Assembly: GCA_965278965.1 (NCBI GenBank)
Contig: OZ257127.1
Location: 1,922,001-1,986,000 of the forward strand
Length of the DNA stretch: 64,000 nucleotides
Reading direction: 5' to 3'
From: UBA10649 sp965278965
GTDB lineage: Bacteria; Actinomycetota; Actinomycetes; S36-B12
Program-made: the position numbers and the translations under genes
The notes under the pieces: generated by a model
Told to the model about the DNA's origin: nothing
The model's input: the letters and a program-made list of their open reading frames with translations, nothing else
Databases searched by the model: none
Shown: positions 60,074 to 64,000 of the stretch, in pieces
How positions within the stretch are numbered: the first letter of the stretch is position 1
Layout of the letters: each line of letters starts with the position of its first letter

Positions 60074-61312
60074 ATGCGCGCACATCACAGCCTGCTCCTG
60101 CGTCGAGGCGGTGCCGTCGTCGTGGCGTCCGTCCTCGCAGCCGCGCTCGCCATGCCCACGGCCTCGGCCGCCACGACGCGTACGCCCGCCCCGGCCATCG
60201 CCACCGCGAACGGGACGGTGGGCGTGGCGCAGTCCGTCTCCGTCCTCGCGCCCGGTGCCGCGGGGACGACCGTCTCCGTGCAGCTGTCCCTCGGCGGATC
60301 GGTCCTGGTCACGCAACCGGTCTCGCTCAACGCCCAGGGATCCGGCGGCTTCACCTGGACGCCGACCAAGGCGGGGACCTGGACCGTCGCCGGAGCCTCG
60401 GGCGCGGCACCGTCGACCGTCACCGTGGCCCCCGTCCCGACCCGGACGTCGCTGTTCGCCCCGAACCAGACGCCTACGAGCACCGGCACCGTCCTCGTCG
60501 CAACCGTGTCGTCGGTCACCGGCTACCTGCCGGCCGGCACGGTGACGTTCACGAACGCGTACTCCGGCGAGGTCCTCGGTGTCGCACCCGTGGGTGGCAC
60601 CAGCACGGGCAGCGCGACCGGCCGTGTCGCGTGGACGCCCTCGTCGCCGGCGGGTTACCGCCTCACCGCGACGTACGCGGCCGCCGACGGCTCCGCGGTC
60701 GGCTCGTCCTCGACCAACACCTCGCAGGTCCTGCCGAACGGCCCGCTCGTCTCCCTCCTCGTCCCGCCGACGCTGACCTACGGCGTGCCCGTGACGATCA
60801 CGACGCGGATCAACAGCACGCAGCTCCAAGGCGGCGTCCTGACGTGGATCAACGACAACGGCCGGATCATCGAGCTCCCGCAGGCGGCCGGCGTCATCGA
60901 GCAGGAGTCGACGGCCGCATGGACGCCGAGCATCCTGGGCAACCAGCTGCTCAACGGGGCGTTCTCACCGACGAATGGTTCTCAGACCGGAAGCTCGGTG
61001 CAGTGGGTGTCGGTCCAGCCGGCGCCCGGCGCCGACCCGATGTCGGTGCTGCTGGCCGGTCGCGGCCCGCTCTCGGCGGCGTCACCCACGACGGTCACCG
61101 GCGGCACCCGGCTCGCGCTCACCGCATCGTCGGGGTCTGGTGCGCCCGTCACGTTCGTGGCCTCGGGTCCGTGCTACCTCACCGGCGCGACCCTCGTCAC
61201 GTCGTCGGCCGGCGGGTCCTGCCGGCTGGTCGCGTCGTCGCCGGGGGCCGGCGCGTTCGGGCCGAACCAGGCCGCGTTCACCGTCACCGTCACGAAGGCC
61301 GCGAAGCGCTAG
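60074..61312 (+). CDS. secreted multi-domain Ig-like protein
   Basis: A 412-residue exported protein. A signal peptide runs from the basic start through a hydrophobic core to an A-S-A cleavage site at residues 30-32. The rest is all-beta, Ser/Thr/Gly-rich and divides into about three Ig-like units (bacterial Ig-like type), the last with a cysteine pair in GPCYLTGATL and GGSCRLVAS. No LPxTG, lipobox or catalytic motif is present. It may be a cell-wall or adhesion protein, or a carrier for the glycan made here, since it is Ser/Thr-rich (inference). ATG with CCGGAGG. Confidence 0.8.
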   Translation: MRAHHSLLLRRGGAVVVASVLAAALAMPTASAATTRTPAPAIATANGTVGVAQSVSVLAPGAAGTTVSVQLSLGGSVLVTQPVSLNAQGSGGFTWTPTKAGTWTVAGASGAAPSTVTVAPVPTRTSLFAPNQTPTSTGTVLVATVSSVTGYLPAGTVTFTNAYSGEVLGVAPVGGTSTGSATGRVAWTPSSPAGYRLTATYAAADGSAVGSSSTNTSQVLPNGPLVSLLVPPTLTYGVPVTITTRINSTQLQGGVLTWINDNGRIIELPQAAGVIEQESTAAWTPSILGNQLLNGAFSPTNGSQTGSSVQWVSVQPAPGADPMSVLLAGRGPLSAASPTTVTGGTRLALTASSGSGAPVTFVASGPCYLTGATLVTSSAGGSCRLVASSPGAGAFGPNQAAFTVTVTKAAKR

Positions 61313-61328
61313 CTCGCACGGCCGACCG

Positions 61329-63191
61329 CTAGCTCGCGCCTCGACCCTTCATGCGGCGCAGCGGCGCGGTGATCTTCCACGAGCGCGTGCCGGTCATGAA
61401 GTCCAGCTCCTGGCGCAGTGCCGCGGCGGCAGCGCGGTGCGCGACGACCTGGGCGGCGAGGTCGTCGGCGCGCAGCACGACGAACGACCGTAGGCCGACG
61501 AACCCCTCGATGGAGTCGGCGGCGTCGACGACGGCGAGGCTCGCCTGGGCCGGCTGGCCGGCCGAGCCGGCGCCGAGCGGGACGCTGAGCACCGACCCGA
61601 GGTAGACCTCCTGCCGGGTCGGACCCCCGGGGCCGGTCGACTCGACCACGGCGAACCCCGGCATCGACCGCGTCGCGACGAGGAGGACGAGGTCGCCGTC
61701 GACGGGACGGGTCAGTCGCAGGTCGGCGCGTCGACCGGGCCGCAGCTCCAGGCCCCAGGCCTGCGGTGAGCCGAAGGCGCCGACGAATGCGGCGTCGACG
61801 ACCTCGAAGTCGCGGTCGCCGCGCGGCTGGCCGAGTAGCGGCGTGCGCCCCTCGGCGAGCAGGTGGGCGTAGTACTGGTCGGCGTAGCCGGCGTCCGGCG
61901 GGGGCTCGCCGACGGCCAGCACGTACTCACGGCCCAGCTCGATCTCGGGGTACACGGGCGTGCCGCCTTCCTGGTCGGCGCGCAGCGCCGCGATCTCGGT
62001 CCGGATGACGTCGGCGACGCCCGTCCACGTGATGGTGTCGGCCGGACGCGTCGCGATGCGCTTCTCGGTCGCTGTCCGGGTGGCCGCGTCGAGCGCCCGT
62101 GTCTCCAGCGCCGCGACGAAGGCGTCGAGGTCGTCCGTCGCGAAGTAGTCGGCGAGGTCGCCGCCGGCCTCTGGCAGGGAGGAGTTGTCCGCCACGACGG
62201 CGACCTTCCCGAACGCGAGCGACTCGGACACCGGCAGTCCCCACCCCTCGTACCGCGACGGGTAGACGGTGAACTGCGCGTGTGCGTAGAAGCGAGCCAG
62301 CTCCGCGTCGGGGACGCTCGTCGACAGCACGCTGACCTTGCCGGCCAGGCCGTCGGTCGCCAGGTACTCGCGCAGGAAGGCGTCCGCGTGCCAGCCCAGC
62401 CGGCCGACGCACACGAGGTCGGGGACCGCGTCCGGCCCGTGTCGCTCGATGAGGCGCTGCCAGGCCTGTAGCGCGAGGAGATGGTTCTTGCGGGACTCGA
62501 CGGTCCCGACGAACAGCGCGTAGGGCCGCGGCCAGGGGGGCTCGGCGAGCTCGGCCGGCGAGAACTGCTCCGGTCCCAGTCCGCACGGCAGGCCCGTGAC
62601 GGCGCCGGGCGGGGCCGTGCGTCCGTGGTCACGGCAGTGCTGCTCGAAGTCGCGGCGGCTCGACGCGGAGATCGCCGGCACCGCCGAACCGGTCTGCGTG
62701 ACGAGCAGCAGGTACCGGTCGAAGAGCCGGTTGACGGCGGCGGTGTGCCCGGCCTCCAGCACCGGCGTGAGGTCGTACAGCAGATACAGGCAGCGCGCCC
62801 CGGCTGCGTGGGCCGCGCGAGCGGCGAGCATGAGGGCGTCGTTGATCCAGACGGCACCGAGGAAGACCAGGACCGTGCCGTCGTCGACGGCGGCGGGAGC
62901 AGCGGCGCGCGCCCGCGCGATGCAGGCGGCGGCCGCGGCTGCGAGGAGCGCGCGATCGGGCGTAGCGTTGGCCGAGCCGGCGCCGAATGTGATCAGCACG
63001 CGGGTCTCGTCCGCCGTGAGGGCGACGAGGACACCGCGGGAGCGGTCGAGGATGACGGGCCGGGCGGCGGGATCAGCGGCGAGCAGCAGCGGGGCGGTCT
63101 CGGCGATGACGCGCTGGACGCCCGAGACAGACTCCTGGCGCTGAAGGAACTCGACCAGGTCGGTGACCTCGAGCAGGGTCGCACCGGCCAT
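61329..63191 (-). CDS. GT4 glycosyltransferase with C-terminal extension
   Basis: A 620-residue protein. The N-terminal half has QRQESVSGVQRVIAETAPLL and CLYLLYDLTPVLEAGH; the donor domain has ALFVGTVESRKNHLLALQAW and YPSRYEGWGLPVSESLAFGKVAVV, a clear retaining GT4 site. Residues about 420-580 are a beta-rich extra domain, and the end carries TGTRSWKITAPLRRMKGR, the same basic tail as at 52686. Close in type to the enzyme at 43886 (GIQRV loop). ATG with a TAGGCT -10 6 nt upstream. Confidence 0.85.
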   Translation of the reverse strand: MAGATLLEVTDLVEFLQRQESVSGVQRVIAETAPLLLAADPAARPVILDRSRGVLVALTADETRVLITFGAGSANATPDRALLAAAAAACIARARAAAPAAVDDGTVLVFLGAVWINDALMLAARAAHAAGARCLYLLYDLTPVLEAGHTAAVNRLFDRYLLLVTQTGSAVPAISASSRRDFEQHCRDHGRTAPPGAVTGLPCGLGPEQFSPAELAEPPWPRPYALFVGTVESRKNHLLALQAWQRLIERHGPDAVPDLVCVGRLGWHADAFLREYLATDGLAGKVSVLSTSVPDAELARFYAHAQFTVYPSRYEGWGLPVSESLAFGKVAVVADNSSLPEAGGDLADYFATDDLDAFVAALETRALDAATRTATEKRIATRPADTITWTGVADVIRTEIAALRADQEGGTPVYPEIELGREYVLAVGEPPPDAGYADQYYAHLLAEGRTPLLGQPRGDRDFEVVDAAFVGAFGSPQAWGLELRPGRRADLRLTRPVDGDLVLLVATRSMPGFAVVESTGPGGPTRQEVYLGSVLSVPLGAGSAGQPAQASLAVVDAADSIEGFVGLRSFVVLRADDLAAQVVAHRAAAAALRQELDFMTGTRSWKITAPLRRMKGRGAS

Positions 63192-63197
63192 GCCCCG

Positions 63198-63203
63198 AGC
63201 CTA
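63198..63203 (-). promoter_or_regulatory. leaderless -10 (TAGGCT)
   Basis: TAGGCT on the - strand, 6 nt from the ATG at 63191. Confidence 0.55.
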
Positions 63204-63233
63204 GGCGCTCGGCGAGTCCGCGAACCCTCCCTA

Positions 63234-63323
63234 CCGTTTGTCCCGCTTTGCGGGACTGGCATGCGGGTGGGAGGCAGATCAGGCCCTGAGCTGCCCGCGG
63301 GTCCCGCAAAGCGGGACAAACGG
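63234..63323. terminator. long inverted repeat, probable terminator of the 63342 gene
   Basis: Perfect 22-bp arms at 63234-63255 and 63302-63323 enclose 46 nt that itself has GCGGG/CCCGC pairing. Each arm also contains its own small hairpin (GTCCCGC-TTT-GCGGGAC). Sits just after the stop of the leftward GT2 and before the promoter of the GT4 gene. Confidence 0.65.
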
Positions 63324-63341
63324 AATCGGCCGGAGGCGCGG

Positions 63342-64000
63342 CTAGCGGCCGAGGACGGCGCGCAGGGTGATGGCGGCGGCGATCTGGTCGGTCGCCGCGA
63401 GCGGGCGCAACCGGGTCCGCAGGTCACGCGCCTTGCCCCACGAGCGGCCGGCATCGCGCAGCAGCGCGCGCGTGCGAGCGACCGCGCCGGCGTCGGCCTG
63501 CGCCGCTCGGTCCAGGCCGACCTGCTGCCCGGCCTGGACCCGGTAGTCGATCACCACGTCGTCGTCGACGACGAGGCCGTCGCGGGCCAGCGCGACGAGG
63601 CTCCACCAACGATCGTGCAGCCATCCCGGCGGGACGTCCAGGCTCGGGAAGGCGCCCGGACGCACGGCGCTGGCGCCGCCCGTGGCGACGGACGTGCGCA
63701 GCGCCGCCGACATCCGCGCCTGCGGCGACAGGCCCGGCCAGCCCGCCGGCAGCGGAAAGGAGGTGCGCAACGTCCCGCCGACGGCGGATCCGGCGTCGTC
63801 CACGAGCCGGCCGTCCGACGCCACCATCAGCGCGGACGGGACCCGCCCGAGCGCCCCGGCCTGGTGCGCGACCCGGTCCGGGTGCCAGATGTCGTCGTGG
63901 TCACCCAGGACGACGACGTCGGCATCGGCGCAGGCCCGCACGCCCTGCGCGAAGTTCTCCGCGATCCGCGTCACGAGGTCGGTCGCGGCGCTGCGCGAGT
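63342..64000 (-). CDS. glycosyltransferase family 2, C-terminal part (truncated by window end)
   Basis: The frame is open to the right edge (upstream codons continue without a stop), leaving about the last 219 residues of a GT2. Visible are RIAENFAQGVRACADADVVVLGDHDDIWHPDRV with the metal-binding DHDD and a C-terminal acceptor half (GWLHDRWWSLVALAR, VVIDYRVQAGQQVG) like WcaA/capsule GT2 enzymes. The N-terminal nucleotide-binding strand lies outside the window. An internal GTG at 63974 is not taken as start because it would cut the fold. Confidence 0.82.
   Translation of the reverse strand, partial: SRSAATDLVTRIAENFAQGVRACADADVVVLGDHDDIWHPDRVAHQAGALGRVPSALMVASDGRLVDDAGSAVGGTLRTSFPLPAGWPGLSPQARMSAALRTSVATGGASAVRPGAFPSLDVPPGWLHDRWWSLVALARDGLVVDDDVVIDYRVQAGQQVGLDRAAQADAGAVARTRALLRDAGRSWGKARDLRTRLRPLAATDQIAAAITLRAVLGR

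Noticed and set aside
61307..61337. 11-bp direct repeat CGCTAGCTCGC around the two converging stops
   Set aside because: Each copy just contains a stop codon in a palindromic GCTAGC; too short to call a site or element.
1..64000. CRISPR arrays, insertion sequences, integrases, tRNA or rRNA genes
   Set aside because: No regularly spaced repeats, transposase-like proteins or RNA-gene sequence patterns were seen anywhere in the window.

Overview
The window is very GC-rich DNA with tightly packed genes, frequent GTG starts and many 1-4 nt ATGA/GTGA/TGATG overlaps. It looks like a chromosomal segment of a high-GC actinobacterium, perhaps of the Micrococcales (Cellulomonas-like); that rank is an inference from style and gene content. 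I see no tRNA, rRNA, CRISPR array, transposase or phage gene. Almost everything serves one theme: a large cell-surface glycan locus, with about 20 glycosyltransferases, four nucleotide-sugar supply routes, tailoring enzymes and an ABC exporter. It runs off both window edges.

Layout. 1-8.2 kb: the end of a membrane protein, an acyltransferase-3, a phytanoyl-CoA-dioxygenase-like enzyme, a GT2, a large membrane protein, a TIGR04325-type methyltransferase, a DUF6492 protein and a CgeB-like transferase. 8.2-17.9 kb: a pseudaminic acid (Pse) pathway, pseF-pseB-pseC-pseH in one tight operon, then after a leftward interlude (TMEM175, DUF6492, zinc-finger C-methyltransferase) an ATP-grasp enzyme, a HAD phosphatase, pseI and an alpha/beta hydrolase. 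No PseG is visible. 18-24.8 kb: two leftward transferases, then a dTDP-deoxyaminosugar module (FdtA-type isomerase, 2,3-dehydratase, Gfo/Idh oxidoreductase, DegT aminotransferase). 24.8-29.8 kb: an unusual block with a GT8-like enzyme, PHP phosphoesterase, alpha/alpha-toroid protein, methyltransferase and DUF4910 peptidase-like protein. 29.8-38 kb: several GT2s, a second CgeB-like protein, UDP-xylose synthase, RmlA and a GT-C-like membrane protein. 38.2-45 kb: Gmd, a Gmd paralogue, a 1204-residue FkbM-GT-GT fusion and a GT4. 45-49.7 kb: PIG-V-like and other GT-C-like membrane proteins, a DPM1-like GT2 with DUF2304, and another transferase. 49.7-58.2 kb (leftward): Wzm/Wzt ABC exporter, double GT2, GT4, sulfotransferase and two tandem GT11 fucosyltransferase-like proteins. 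58.2-64 kb: a GT-C-like protein, a secreted Ig-like protein, a GT4 and a truncated GT2.

Working model (inference): cytoplasmic enzymes supply CMP-Pse, a GDP-6-deoxyhexose, UDP-xylose and a branched or amino dTDP-deoxysugar. Cytoplasmic GT2/GT4/GT11 enzymes build a chain that is methylated and sulfated and exported by Wzm/Wzt. The GT-C proteins would add sugars outside the membrane from lipid-linked donors made by the DPM1-like enzyme. The initiating phosphoglycosyltransferase, RmlB and PseG are not in the window.

Regulation is readable. At least 17 genes have a TANNNT -10 hexamer exactly 6 or 7 nt before the start codon, the signature of leaderless transcripts. Three divergent gene pairs share one TANNNTA core that reads as a -10 on both strands, and in three places the TAG stop of one gene is also the start of the next gene's -10. 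These promoters were used to choose several start codons.
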